Below are positions 46,666 through 56,104 of a stretch of DNA of 64,000 nucleotides, piece by piece. Each line of letters opens with the position of its first letter. Position 1 is the stretch's first letter. Source of the stretch: Clostridium sp. DSM 17811 (lineage in GTDB: Bacteria > Bacillota > Clostridia > Clostridiales > Clostridiaceae); contig NZ_JAHLDU010000002.1 of NCBI RefSeq assembly GCF_018861905.1, positions 62,001 to 126,000 on the forward strand. Reading direction: 5' to 3'. A program made the position numbers and the translations under genes. The notes beneath the pieces are model-generated. The model made no database searches. It saw only the letters and a program-made list of their open reading frames with translations, and was not told the DNA's origin.

Positions 46666-47814
46666 TTGAACAAAAAAATTATTTCAGCAATGATGGCACT
46701 TGCTTTAACAATGAGCATTGGATATACTAGCGTATACGCAGATACTGCTTCTGATAAGGCAAAAATAAAGCAGGTTCAAACTCAAAGAAGTAGTCTTGAA
46801 ACCAAAGTAGAGATGATGGATAGTCAAATTGAAAAAATTATGTCTAAAATCGATAGCAATGAAAAAAATATAAATAATACACAAAATAATATTAAACAAT
46901 CTAAAATAAATATTGCAAAAGCACAAGATGATATTAAAGCAGAACAAGTACTCTATGATAAAAGAATGAGAGTAATGTATATGAATGGTACATCAAGCTA
47001 TGTAGATATTTTATTAGACTCAAAAGGTCTAGATAATTTTATATCTAGATTAGAAGATGTAAAAACCATAATAAACTTTGACCAAAAGATTATTGATGAT
47101 TTGCAAACAAAAAAGGAAGCAATTAGTTTAAAGAAGGTAGCGTTAGATAAAGAAAATACAAAATTATTATCTTTAAGAGTTGACAATAAAAATACATTAA
47201 GCGGTTTAACTAAGCAAAAAGCAGCACAAGATGTATTGGTAGCGCAATTAAATACTCAAGAAGCTAAGTATACGGCGCAACTAGCAGCAGACCAAGCGGC
47301 GGCAGCAAAACAAGTAGCGATTGCAAGGCAAGCAGTTACAGATGCAAAAAATGCGACTGAGGCAAGACAAGCTGCGGCAGAAAATCAAGCTGCATCAGCA
47401 AATCAATATGCACTAAACCAATCATCAGGTCAGACTCCTAGTATAAGTCCTTCTAGAGGTGGATCAGGAGCTTCAGCTAATGCGCTTATATCATATGCTT
47501 CACAATTTCTTGGCATTCCTTATGTTTGGGGTGGGACAAGCCCTTCAGGCTTTGATTGCTCTGGATTTACACAGTATGTGTTCGCACATTTCGGAGTAGA
47601 CATACCAAGAGTTTCAGAAGATCAACAAAATGTAGGTACACTTGTATCTAGAGAAAATCTTCAACCAGGAGATTTGGTGTTTTTTGGATCGCCAGCTCAT
47701 CATGTAGGAATATATGTTGGAAATGGTAATATGATAAATGCACCTCATACAGGCGCTGTACTTAGAATTCAATCACTAAATAGTGACTTTACATATGGAC
47801 GTAGAGTTAGATAA
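46666..47814 (+). CDS. Secreted NlpC/P60 peptidoglycan hydrolase with coiled coil
   Basis: 382 residues starting at TTG behind TAGGAGAT. Signal peptide about 1-25 (ALTMSIGYTSVYA), a long coiled coil (about 28-205) as in PcsB/CwlO-type proteins, an Ala/Gln-rich linker (about 205-255) and a C-terminal NlpC/P60 domain. The catalytic Cys is in GFDCSGFTQYVF (about 297) and the His in AHHVGIYVG (about 345). It cuts peptide stems of peptidoglycan, probably controlled through its coiled coil by a membrane partner such as FtsEX; that partner is not in this window. Confidence 0.92.
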   Translation: MNKKIISAMMALALTMSIGYTSVYADTASDKAKIKQVQTQRSSLETKVEMMDSQIEKIMSKIDSNEKNINNTQNNIKQSKINIAKAQDDIKAEQVLYDKRMRVMYMNGTSSYVDILLDSKGLDNFISRLEDVKTIINFDQKIIDDLQTKKEAISLKKVALDKENTKLLSLRVDNKNTLSGLTKQKAAQDVLVAQLNTQEAKYTAQLAADQAAAAKQVAIARQAVTDAKNATEARQAAAENQAASANQYALNQSSGQTPSISPSRGGSGASANALISYASQFLGIPYVWGGTSPSGFDCSGFTQYVFAHFGVDIPRVSEDQQNVGTLVSRENLQPGDLVFFGSPAHHVGIYVGNGNMINAPHTGAVLRIQSLNSDFTYGRRVR

Positions 47815-47850
47815 AAGATTTATATGTTTTTTCAGTCAATAATTCATATA

Positions 47851-47886
47851 AAAAAAGCATCTATATTAATTTATAGATGCTTTTTT
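47851..47886 (+). terminator. Terminator after NlpC/P60 gene
   Basis: Perfect 15-bp stem AAAAAAGCATCTATA / TATAGATGCTTTTTT with a 6-base loop. Confidence 0.9.
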
Positions 47887-48004
47887 AGTGCTTAATAAAA
47901 GAATTTATCAAGAAAATCTACTTGCAATTGTGAACTTTTTGTTTAGTTATCCGTTATATTAATGTAGAAACATCTAAATTAATATATAAAAGGGAGATAG
48001 ACTA

Positions 48005-48721
48005 ATGTTAGAAATTAAAAATTTTTCAAAGGTATATAAGGGTGGAAAAAAAGCCGTGGATCATTTTAATCTTACAGTGGAAGCTGGAGATATTTATGGG
48101 TTTATAGGTCACAATGGAGCTGGAAAGAGCACAATGATAAAAGCCATTGCAGGAGTACTTGATTTTGAAGAAGGGGAGATTTTTGTTGACGGACATTCAG
48201 TACAAAAGTTTCCGTTAGAGTGTAAAAAAGTAATTGCCTATATACCAGATAATCCAGATTTATACGAGCATTTAACGGGAATTCAATATTTGAACTTTAT
48301 CTCGGACATTTTTAAAGTTGGAAAAGAAGAGAGGGAAGAGCGTATTCGTAAATACAGTGTATTATTTGAAATTACTAGTGTACTCGGAGATTTGATTTCT
48401 TCTTATTCACATGGGATGAAACAGAAACTTGCTTTAATTTCTGCCCTAATTCATAAACCTAAATTACTATTGCTCGACGAACCATTTGTTGGATTAGATC
48501 CAAAAGCATCCATGATATTGAAAAATACAATGCATGAAATATGTAAACAAGGAAGCGCTATTTTCTTCTCTACCCATGTGCTTGATGTTGCGGAGAAGCT
48601 TTGCAGTAAAATTGCGATTATTAAAGATGGAAAGCTTATTGAAGCAGGAGTTACAGAAAACTTAATTAAAAATCAATCATTAGAATCACTCTATATGAAG
48701 GTGGCAGAAAATGAAAAATAG
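48005..48721 (+). CDS. ABC transporter ATP-binding protein
   Basis: 238 residues: Walker A GHNGAGKST, signature SYSHGMKQKL, Walker B LLLLDEPFVGLDP and H-switch STH. The signature SHGMKQK is common in ATPases of ABC-2 type exporters. The gene overlaps the permease gene by 11 bases, so they form one unit. AGGGAGAT precedes the ATG. Confidence 0.92.
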   Translation: MLEIKNFSKVYKGGKKAVDHFNLTVEAGDIYGFIGHNGAGKSTMIKAIAGVLDFEEGEIFVDGHSVQKFPLECKKVIAYIPDNPDLYEHLTGIQYLNFISDIFKVGKEEREERIRKYSVLFEITSVLGDLISSYSHGMKQKLALISALIHKPKLLLLDEPFVGLDPKASMILKNTMHEICKQGSAIFFSTHVLDVAEKLCSKIAIIKDGKLIEAGVTENLIKNQSLESLYMKVAENEK

Positions 48722-50303
48722 CACTTGGATTCTTTTAAAAGCGCAGTTTCTTAATCAGTCTGGAGTGAATACCTTTCGATATGAGAAGGATAAAAAGAAG
48801 AAAAATAGAGTTATTATATTTGCTGTTGCAATGACTATAGTCGTGATTATGATGGCAGTATATTGCTTTATGACTGCGTATGGTTTGGGTAGCATTGGGC
48901 TAACGGGGATTATTCCGGGATATGCATTTACCATTACAAGTGTGATTGTAATGCTCTTTACTATATTTAAAGCAAGTGGTACATTATTTGCATTTAAGGA
49001 CTATGATATGCTTATGGCATTACCGGTTCAAACAACTACAGTAATAACAAGCAGATTTTTATTGATGTATGGAGCAAATGTGATTATTTCAATTCTTGTT
49101 ATGCTTCCTATGGGGACTGCCTATTGCTTATTCGCACATCCACAGATACTATTTTATGTGATTTGGTTTGTTTCTATGTTTGTAACACCACTTGTGCCAA
49201 TGACAATAGCTGCAGTACTTGGAGCAATTATTAGTGCAATTTCATCCAGATTTAAACATACTAATATGGTCAATATCGTACTATCATTTATTTTAACTAT
49301 TGGTTTTATGGGTGTAAGCATGAGCGCAGGAATGATGAGTGGCGGCCAAATAAATATTAAACAAATAGCGTCTCTTGGTACGATGTTATCCCATAAAATG
49401 AATCAAATATATCCATTAGTAAGTATATTTGAAAAAGCAGTTTGTAAGTATAATATAATTGCATTTATCACGTTCCTTTTAATATCAGTTATTTGGTACT
49501 ATGTTTTTGTGAAAATTGTTTCTATTAAATATATAGCCATTAATACTGGACTCACAACATACCAAACCAAATCCAATTATAAATTGCAAAGTTTAAAAGT
49601 GACGTCTACTTTTATGGCATTACATCGAAAAGAAATGAAAAGATTTTTTTCATCCTATCTTTATGTGCTTAATTTTGGAATGGGAGCAGTGCTTTTACTT
49701 ATAATGTCCATAACATGTTTCATTTTTGGTGTAGATAAGCTGCAGCAACTAGTTGGAATGCCAAATATAAAACCTATAATGATTAACTTTGTGCCTTTTG
49801 TGATTTCTGGAATGTTATCAATGACGTGTACCACTGCAGTATCACTTTCACTAGAAGGTAAAAACTTATGGATATTGAAATCTGCACCTATAGAAGCAGC
49901 AACTATATATAGAAGTAAAATGTCAGTAAATGCAACAATTTTATTACCTATATCATTATTAAGTTCTTTATTTATGAGTCTTTGTTTAAAGCCGACAATT
50001 ATGACTGTTGTATGGATGTTTGTGACACCTCTTGTATATGTTGCACTTACTTGTGTTTGGGGGATATTCATTAATCTTAAAATGCCTAATTTTGAATGGG
50101 AATCTGAAGTAACTGTAATAAAGCAAAGTATGGCATCTGTATTTGGAATTCTGGGTGGAATGTTATTTGGTTTTATACCTATGGTGATTTTACTAATGTT
50201 ACCAGGTATAGACAAAAATTTACTTACGGGAGTGATTACCCTTGCAGTGATAGGTTTTACATCGTTTCTTTATATAAAAGTGTGTGGAACTAAGTTACCT
50301 TAA
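48711..50303 (+). CDS. ABC transporter permease, ABC-2-like
   Basis: 530 residues with about twelve hydrophobic segments, a large polytopic permease of the type paired with single ATPases in clostridia. Substrate unknown. It is translationally coupled to the ATPase gene upstream. The duplicated promoter region of the following exporter starts 3 bases after its stop. Confidence 0.82.
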   Translation: MKNSTWILLKAQFLNQSGVNTFRYEKDKKKKNRVIIFAVAMTIVVIMMAVYCFMTAYGLGSIGLTGIIPGYAFTITSVIVMLFTIFKASGTLFAFKDYDMLMALPVQTTTVITSRFLLMYGANVIISILVMLPMGTAYCLFAHPQILFYVIWFVSMFVTPLVPMTIAAVLGAIISAISSRFKHTNMVNIVLSFILTIGFMGVSMSAGMMSGGQINIKQIASLGTMLSHKMNQIYPLVSIFEKAVCKYNIIAFITFLLISVIWYYVFVKIVSIKYIAINTGLTTYQTKSNYKLQSLKVTSTFMALHRKEMKRFFSSYLYVLNFGMGAVLLLIMSITCFIFGVDKLQQLVGMPNIKPIMINFVPFVISGMLSMTCTTAVSLSLEGKNLWILKSAPIEAATIYRSKMSVNATILLPISLLSSLFMSLCLKPTIMTVVWMFVTPLVYVALTCVWGIFINLKMPNFEWESEVTVIKQSMASVFGILGGMLFGFIPMVILLMLPGIDKNLLTGVITLAVIGFTSFLYIKVCGTKLP

Positions 50304-50305
50304 GT

Positions 50306-50420
50306 TTCATTATATATATGAATATCGTATACCATATATACAAAACATATATTATTAATATGGCGGTCACTATGATATAATCATATTCGCATGGAACAAA
50401 ACATGCAATACTTTTTATAT
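50306..50420 (+). promoter_or_regulatory. Promoter region of the heterodimeric exporter (copy A of a duplicated block)
   Basis: About 115 bases that closely match 54953-55066. Shared cores are TGAATATCGTATA, ATATATTATTAATATGG, TATAATCATATT and ACAAAACATGCAAT. A TATAAT without a good -35 suggests activation by a regulator. The palindromic-looking ATGAATATCGTAT core is a candidate site for the LysR protein encoded beyond the exporter. Confidence 0.6.
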
Positions 50421-50434
50421 TGGAGTGATGATTT

Positions 50435-52171
50435 TTGTTTAAACTTTTTAAATTTTTAAAACCATATAGGAAACAATGTATCTTAGGACCCACTTTTAAG
50501 CTTATTGAAGCATTATTAGAACTGTTGCTTCCAACACTTATGGCACTTATTATAAATAATGGTGTAAGCTCGCATGATACAAGCTATGTGCTAAAAATGG
50601 GCGGAATTATGTGTTCTATGGCCGTATTAGGATTTTGTAGCTCTATGACATGTCAGTATTTTGCTGCACTTACATCTCAAGGATTTGGTACAACTTTGCG
50701 TAATAAATTATTTGAACATATATCTACGTTTTCTTATGTGGAAATAGATAAGTTTGGTGCCGCGTCACTAACAAATCGTATTACTAGCGATGTAAATCAA
50801 CTCCAACTAGCAGTTGCTATGCTTATTCGTATGGCATTTCGTGCACCCTTTATATGTATCGGTGCAATTATTATGTCAATGTTATTAGATATTAGATTAG
50901 CTCTAGTACTTATAATAGCTACGCCTATTTTTGGAATTATTATATATCTTATCATAAGTAGGACATCTCCACTTTATCGTAAATATCAAAACAAATTAGA
51001 TAGACTCGGTATAGTAGTTCGTGAAAATCTTTCTGGAGCACGGGTAATTCGTGCATTTGCAAAAACAAAGAACGAAGAAAAAAGATTTAAAGCTACAAAC
51101 GATGATCTAACTTCAACAGCAGTTTTAGTTGGCAAAACCTCAGCTCTCTTAAACCCTCTCACAACTCTTGTTATGAATGTAGCAATAATTGCTATATTAT
51201 GGGCTAGTAGTTATCATATTAATGCTGGTACCCTTTCTCAGGGGACAATTATTGCATTTGTAAATTATGCTACGCAAATATTATTAGCACTTGTTGCATT
51301 ATCAAATCTTGTTATCATATTTACAAAAGCATTTGCTTCGGCTAGCCGTGTCAATGAAATACTTGATACTGCAACATCAATAAAGGACAATGGTAATAAG
51401 GTAGAAACATCTTCTCGTGGAGACGATGTTTTAATCGAGTTTAAACAGGTTTCTTTTGCATATGACAGTGCCAGCGATTGCGAGCTAACTGATATTAACA
51501 TAACAATTAACAGGGGGGAAACAGTAGGCATTATAGGAGCTACCGGTTCAGGTAAATCAACTTTCATAAATTTAATTCCAAGATTTTATGATGTTACTAA
51601 AGGTGAAATAATAATAAAAGGAATAAATGTTAAAGATTATTCTCTAAGAAAACTTAGGGATAAAATTAGTATGGTACCACAAAAATCTGTGCTTTTTACT
51701 GGTACTATTTCAGACAATATTCGTTGGGGAAAGAAAATAGCCACTAGCGAAGAAATCATAGATGCTGCAAAAACAGCTCAAGCAAACGGATTTATAAAAG
51801 ATCTACCAAATGGTTATAATACACAAGTAACTCGTGGTGGTCTTAATTTTTCTGGCGGACAAAAACAAAGACTAACAATTGCTAGAGCAATAATTGCAAA
51901 ACCTGAAATTTTAATACTTGATGATTCATCTAGTGCACTTGATTTTTCAACTGATGCAGCACTTAGAACTGGACTTAAAAGTCTCAGTGATACCATGACT
52001 GTAATTACTGTTTCTCAGCGTGCAAGTTCTATAAAACATGTTGATAAAATTATTGTATTTGATGATGGGAAAATAGTAGGCGTGGGTTCACATGAGTATC
52101 TTATGAAAAATTGTGAAACATACAAAGATATATGTTTTTCACAGCTTTCAGAAAAGGAGGTAAACAAATAA
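50435..52171 (+). CDS. Heterodimeric ABC exporter subunit with degenerate ATP site
   Basis: 578 residues: six-helix membrane domain and nucleotide-binding domain in one chain. Walker A GATGSGKST and signature NFSGGQKQRL are good, but Walker B is ILILDDSSSALD, with Asp where the catalytic Glu belongs, and the switch His is Gln (VSQRASS). This pattern is typical of the non-hydrolytic half of heterodimeric exporters such as BmrC/LmrC or TM287. Starts at TTG behind TTGGAGTG. It works with the next gene. Likely an exporter of drugs or peptides. Confidence 0.9.
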   Translation: MFKLFKFLKPYRKQCILGPTFKLIEALLELLLPTLMALIINNGVSSHDTSYVLKMGGIMCSMAVLGFCSSMTCQYFAALTSQGFGTTLRNKLFEHISTFSYVEIDKFGAASLTNRITSDVNQLQLAVAMLIRMAFRAPFICIGAIIMSMLLDIRLALVLIIATPIFGIIIYLIISRTSPLYRKYQNKLDRLGIVVRENLSGARVIRAFAKTKNEEKRFKATNDDLTSTAVLVGKTSALLNPLTTLVMNVAIIAILWASSYHINAGTLSQGTIIAFVNYATQILLALVALSNLVIIFTKAFASASRVNEILDTATSIKDNGNKVETSSRGDDVLIEFKQVSFAYDSASDCELTDINITINRGETVGIIGATGSGKSTFINLIPRFYDVTKGEIIIKGINVKDYSLRKLRDKISMVPQKSVLFTGTISDNIRWGKKIATSEEIIDAAKTAQANGFIKDLPNGYNTQVTRGGLNFSGGQKQRLTIARAIIAKPEILILDDSSSALDFSTDAALRTGLKSLSDTMTVITVSQRASSIKHVDKIIVFDDGKIVGVGSHEYLMKNCETYKDICFSQLSEKEVNK

Positions 52172-53907
52172 TGAATAAAACTATATTTAAAAGAATTATA
52201 AAATATATGTCAAATTCTAAAATATATGTTGTATTTTCGCTTATAAGCGCAATCATAACAGTAATTTTAAGTCTTATTGCTCCACTATTAATAGGTAAAA
52301 CTATAGATAAGATGATAGGAAAAGGTCTTGTTGACTTTAGTTATGTATTCAAAATTATTATTGCAATAGCAATAGTTTATGTAGCTGGAAACATATTTAA
52401 TTGGCTTTTGATCTATTTAACTAACTTAATCGCATTTTCATCCGTTAACCATATGAGGCAGGATCTTTTTAAAAAAACAAATAAACTACCATTAAATTTT
52501 TTTGACACCAATCCTCATGGCGATACCATAAGCAGGTTCGTTAACGATATAGAAACAATTTCAGACGGTATGATTCAATGTTTATCCACACTTATCACCG
52601 GTATTGTTACAATAATAGGTGCTATAGGCTTTATGGTCTACTTAAATCCTATTATGACATTAGTAGTTTTGATTTTATCTCCAGCTTCATATTTTATGGC
52701 GAGATTTATAACAAATCGTTCTCAAAAAATGTTTAAAAAGCAGGCTAAATTTTTGGGTAATTTAAACGCTTATGCTGAAGAAATTATAGATGGTCAAAAA
52801 GTTGTAAAAGCGTTTAATTATGAAGATGAAACCATTAATAAATTTAAAGAGATAAATAATGATTTATATAGTGCAGGTGTAAAATCTCAATTTTATGGTT
52901 CGTTATCAGGTCCAACTACAAGAGTTGTAAATAACATAATTTATTCACTTATTGGTATTATTGGAAGTTTTGCTGTGATCTTTGGTAAACTCACAATAGG
53001 TGATATATCAAGTTTTCTTATTTATGCTACATTATTCTCAAAACCTTTAAATGATATAACCGCAATATTTACACAAATTCAAGCAGCTGCAGCTTCTGCT
53101 GAGCGTATCTTTTATGTGATTGATATGGAACCGGAAATAGCTGACAAAAAAAGAACAATAAATCTTCATAATAATGAAGGGGTGATTTCTTTTAGAAATG
53201 TAAATTTCGGATATACATCTAATCATCCTCTTATTAAAAATTTTAATTTAACTGTAAAACGTGGTAGCCGTGTTGCCATAGTTGGTACAACTGGCGCAGG
53301 TAAAACGACTCTAGTAAATTTATTGATGAGATTTTATGAGATTAACAGTGGAGGTATATTTATTGATGAGGTTAATATAAATGAAATAAGTCGTGATAGT
53401 CTACGTTGTAATTTTGGAATGGTCCTTCAAGATACATGGCTCTTCTGTGGAACTATAAAGGAAAATATAGCCTATGGTAAAGCTGATGCAACAGAAGATG
53501 AAATAATAACTGCAGCCAAAGCCTCAGGTTCTCATAGCTTCATACGTCGTTTACCTAAGGGTTATAACACCGTAATTACTGATGCAGGTGAAAATCTCTC
53601 ACAAGGTCAAAGACAACTGCTTACTATAGCAAGGGTAATGCTTGCTAATGCGCCTATGTTAATTTTGGATGAGGCTACAAGTAATATAGATACAATAACT
53701 GAACTTAAAATCCAAAAAGCATTTATTAAAATGTTAAAAGGAAGAACTAGTTTTATTATAGCTCATAGACTTTCCACAATAAAAGAATCTGATATAATTT
53801 TAGTCATGGATAATGGTAATATTGTTCAAAGTGGAACCCATGAGGAATTATTAGAAAAAGGTGGACAATATTCACAACTTTATAATAGTCAGTTTGCTGC
53901 AGTTTGA
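52171..53907 (+). CDS. Heterodimeric ABC exporter subunit with canonical ATP site
   Basis: 578 residues. Walker A GTTGAGKTT, signature LSQGQRQLL, Walker B MLILDEATSNIDT with the catalytic Glu, and H-switch IIAHRLST, so this half supplies the hydrolytic Walker B/His. Upstream in-frame codons from 52132 lie inside the previous gene; AAAAGGAGG sets the ATG at 52171, whose A is the last base of the preceding stop. It is the paired partner of the preceding gene. A short relic similar to residues about 416-435 lies at 55064-55135. Confidence 0.92.
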   Translation: MNKTIFKRIIKYMSNSKIYVVFSLISAIITVILSLIAPLLIGKTIDKMIGKGLVDFSYVFKIIIAIAIVYVAGNIFNWLLIYLTNLIAFSSVNHMRQDLFKKTNKLPLNFFDTNPHGDTISRFVNDIETISDGMIQCLSTLITGIVTIIGAIGFMVYLNPIMTLVVLILSPASYFMARFITNRSQKMFKKQAKFLGNLNAYAEEIIDGQKVVKAFNYEDETINKFKEINNDLYSAGVKSQFYGSLSGPTTRVVNNIIYSLIGIIGSFAVIFGKLTIGDISSFLIYATLFSKPLNDITAIFTQIQAAAASAERIFYVIDMEPEIADKKRTINLHNNEGVISFRNVNFGYTSNHPLIKNFNLTVKRGSRVAIVGTTGAGKTTLVNLLMRFYEINSGGIFIDEVNINEISRDSLRCNFGMVLQDTWLFCGTIKENIAYGKADATEDEIITAAKASGSHSFIRRLPKGYNTVITDAGENLSQGQRQLLTIARVMLANAPMLILDEATSNIDTITELKIQKAFIKMLKGRTSFIIAHRLSTIKESDIILVMDNGNIVQSGTHEELLEKGGQYSQLYNSQFAAV

Positions 53908-53943
53908 TTGTTATAAAATTCTAATGTTTTTGCTTTTAATTGC

Positions 53944-53993
53944 AAAATGACTGTGTAAAAACGAATAAAATCGTTTTTACACAGTCATTTTTA
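53944..53993. terminator. Bidirectional terminator
   Basis: Perfect 21-bp stem AAAATGACTGTGTAAAAACGA with its complement and a 6-base loop, between the exporter and the convergent lysR gene. Confidence 0.92.
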
Positions 53994-54006
53994 TCAAACC
54001 ATATTA

Positions 54007-54870
54007 TTAATTAAAAAATTTTATAAACTTATCTGTTAGAGAGGACATATATCTATCTTTTATCCATATTGCAGCTAGTGATGTTTCTAATTTTTCATTT
54101 TTTATTTCCTTATAAATAAGATTCTCATTACATGAGAGTTCAAAGGCGGATTTTGGTACTATTCCAATCCCAAAGCCTGCATTTGCTAGCATAAGTGTTG
54201 TTCGTGCATCATCATTTTTGCAGAATACCTCTGCATTAAAGCCACTTTCCGTGCAGGTATCCATTATTAATTGTTCAAATCTTCGATAAAAAATCAGGGG
54301 CTTTCCATTTAGTTCTTTCAATGATATGTAATTCCCTTCTAAATCCGAAGAATAATTTTTTGTCATTGCCGCTATCATTGGTTCTTTTACCATATGCTTA
54401 CAATTGCAGTTTAAAGCCTTAAATGGTGTTCTAACAATTCCAACTTCTATAATCCCTCTATTTAATAGTTCTAGGATCTTAAATGTGTTACCTTCCTGCA
54501 CTGAAAATTTTACACCAGGATATTCTTCATGAAATTTTGACAAAGTATTTCTTATAAGTAATGCACCAGAGGATGAAACCATTCCTATAGATAAGGTTCC
54601 ATTTAAACCTTTTTTTAAATCATCTATTTCATTTATTGTAGAAGCCGAAAGTTCTAAAATTTGCTGTGCTCTAGTTCTTAAAATTTCACCAGCATCCGTT
54701 AAATGGATATGTCTTGGTCCTCTTTCTACAAGTTTTACTCCAAGTTCTCTCTCTAAAAGTTTAAGTTGTTGACTTAAGGGGGGTTGAGCAATGTGAAGCC
54801 TTCTAGCTGCTGCTGTTATTTGACCTTCCTCAGCTATTGTAAGGAAATATCTAAGCTGTTTAATGTCCAT
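54007..54870 (-). CDS. LysR-family transcriptional regulator
   Basis: About 287 residues. N-terminal winged helix (MDIKQLRYFLTIAEEGQITA, RRLHIAQPPLSQQLKLLE) and a two-lobed effector domain. AGGAGAAA precedes the ATG at 54870; the longer frame to 54900 is less likely. It stands convergent to the ABC exporter and divergent from the duplicated promoter block. LysR proteins usually control the divergent gene and themselves, so it may control block B and, through the matching block A, the exporter. Effector unknown. Confidence 0.9.
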   Translation of the reverse strand: MDIKQLRYFLTIAEEGQITAAARRLHIAQPPLSQQLKLLERELGVKLVERGPRHIHLTDAGEILRTRAQQILELSASTINEIDDLKKGLNGTLSIGMVSSSGALLIRNTLSKFHEEYPGVKFSVQEGNTFKILELLNRGIIEVGIVRTPFKALNCNCKHMVKEPMIAAMTKNYSSDLEGNYISLKELNGKPLIFYRRFEQLIMDTCTESGFNAEVFCKNDDARTTLMLANAGFGIGIVPKSAFELSCNENLIYKEIKNEKLETSLAAIWIKDRYMSSLTDKFIKFFN

Positions 54871-54952
54871 AATATTTCTCCTCCGCCTCATCGTATACAT
54901 AGATAGGCACTCCAGATGTAATTTAAATTACAAAACCAAACATTAATTCAGA

Positions 54953-55066
54953 TTCATTATATATGAATATCGTATATAACATATATAAAATATATATTAT
55001 TAATATGGGAATACATATACTATAATCATATTAGTATAGGACAAAACATGCAATGATTTTATTATG
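54953..55066 (+). promoter_or_regulatory. Copy B of the duplicated exporter promoter block
   Basis: Matches 50306-50420 over its whole length with small indels. It lies divergently next to lysR and directly before the relic exporter fragment, so it appears to be the promoter of a second, now deleted exporter operon. It might still drive the small alarmone synthetase gene. Confidence 0.6.
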
Positions 55067-55135
55067 CTACTTCAAGATATATGGTTATTTAATGGTATAA
55101 TTAAAGAAAACCCTGCTTATGGAACAATGACATAA
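55064..55135 (+). pseudogene. Relic fragment of an ABC exporter nucleotide-binding domain
   Basis: Reading from ATG at 55064 gives MLLQDIWLFNGIIKENPAYG then TMT and stop. The intact exporter subunit has MVLQDTWLFCGTIKENIAYG at the matching place, the conserved Q-loop region of ABC exporters; 14 of 20 residues are the same. Everything before and after is missing. The fragment sits straight after promoter copy B, as if an operon copy lost most of its body by deletion. Confidence 0.7.
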
Positions 55136-55199
55136 TCCATGGAAAAGTGGTTTTAGCAGCTAGTGATATCATAATTAGACGAAAAGGAGCAAAATATTC

Positions 55200-55883
55200 A
55201 TGGGAAAATCTACAAAAACAGATAAAGTATTCTTTGATCAAATAATAGATAAAGCAGTGTCTCCAAGAAATATGGAAGGCAAAATAGAGGAAATAGAGGA
55301 ACTTATAATGATTTATAGTTGTGCTATAAAAGAAGTCAGCACTAAACTTGAAATTTTAGACTATGAATTTAAAATAAAGGGGAAAAGAAATCCAATAGAA
55401 TATATGAAATCTAGGGTTAAATCCCCTAAGAGTATAATGGACAAACTTACTCGTAAAAATTTAAAACCAAGTATTAAAGAGGCAAGGAAAAATTTCAATG
55501 ATATAGCGGGGATAAGAGTTGTTTGTTCCTTCGTTAGTGATATATATAAGGTCGCAGATATGCTTAAAAGGCAAGAGGATATTACTTTAATTGAAGAGAA
55601 AGACTATATTGAAAATCCTAAGCCTAATGGGTATAGAAGCCTTCATATGGTTTTGGAAATTCCTATATTTTTTTCGGATCATGTAGAACCCATAAGAGTA
55701 GAAGTACAAATAAGGACAATCGCTATGGATTTTTGGGCAAGTTTAGAACATAAGTTATATTATAAAAAAGGTGAAGGTATTGCAATACATATAAAAAACG
55801 ATTTAAAAGATTGTGCAGATATTATAGCAGCAACAGATATAAAAATGCAAAATATTGAAATTGAAGTAGATAGGCTAAATTAA
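55200..55883 (+). CDS. Small alarmone synthetase, RelQ/YjbM type
   Basis: 227 residues with only the RelA/SpoT synthetase domain. FNDIAGIRVVCSFVSDIY, PKPNGYRSLHMVLEIP, VEVQIRTIAMDFWASLEHKL carry the substrate-binding and catalytic residues of (p)ppGpp synthetases. It lacks hydrolase and TGS/ACT domains, so it makes but does not degrade (p)ppGpp, in the cytoplasm. AAAAGGAGC precedes the ATG. Single-gene unit with its own terminator. Confidence 0.92.
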   Translation: MGKSTKTDKVFFDQIIDKAVSPRNMEGKIEEIEELIMIYSCAIKEVSTKLEILDYEFKIKGKRNPIEYMKSRVKSPKSIMDKLTRKNLKPSIKEARKNFNDIAGIRVVCSFVSDIYKVADMLKRQEDITLIEEKDYIENPKPNGYRSLHMVLEIPIFFSDHVEPIRVEVQIRTIAMDFWASLEHKLYYKKGEGIAIHIKNDLKDCADIIAATDIKMQNIEIEVDRLN

Positions 55884-55901
55884 TAGGTGATACAAATTTT
55901 C

Positions 55902-55953
55902 AATAGATACTACTTAGTTCATCAGGGGATGCACTAAGTAGTATCTATTTTTT
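55902..55953 (+). terminator. Terminator after the alarmone synthetase gene
   Basis: Perfect 17-bp stem AATAGATACTACTTAGT / ACTAAGTAGTATCTATT with a 14-base loop, ending in TTTTTT. Confidence 0.92.
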
Positions 55954-56104
55954 CGAATCTAAAAATATAGTACTTTATGGTGAATTATAGTATAATCTAC
56001 TTATAAATTGTTAAGAAAATGTAAAGTTTAAGCTCGAAGATTCTGCTAAAACTTCTATTTTTATATTAATTTGTAAAATACAAAATAGGGGGGGGAGGGT
56101 ATTT

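Noticed and set aside
50306-55066. Duplicated promoter blocks as inverted repeats of an insertion sequence
   Set aside because: The two copies are direct, not inverted, and enclose ordinary genes with no transposase.
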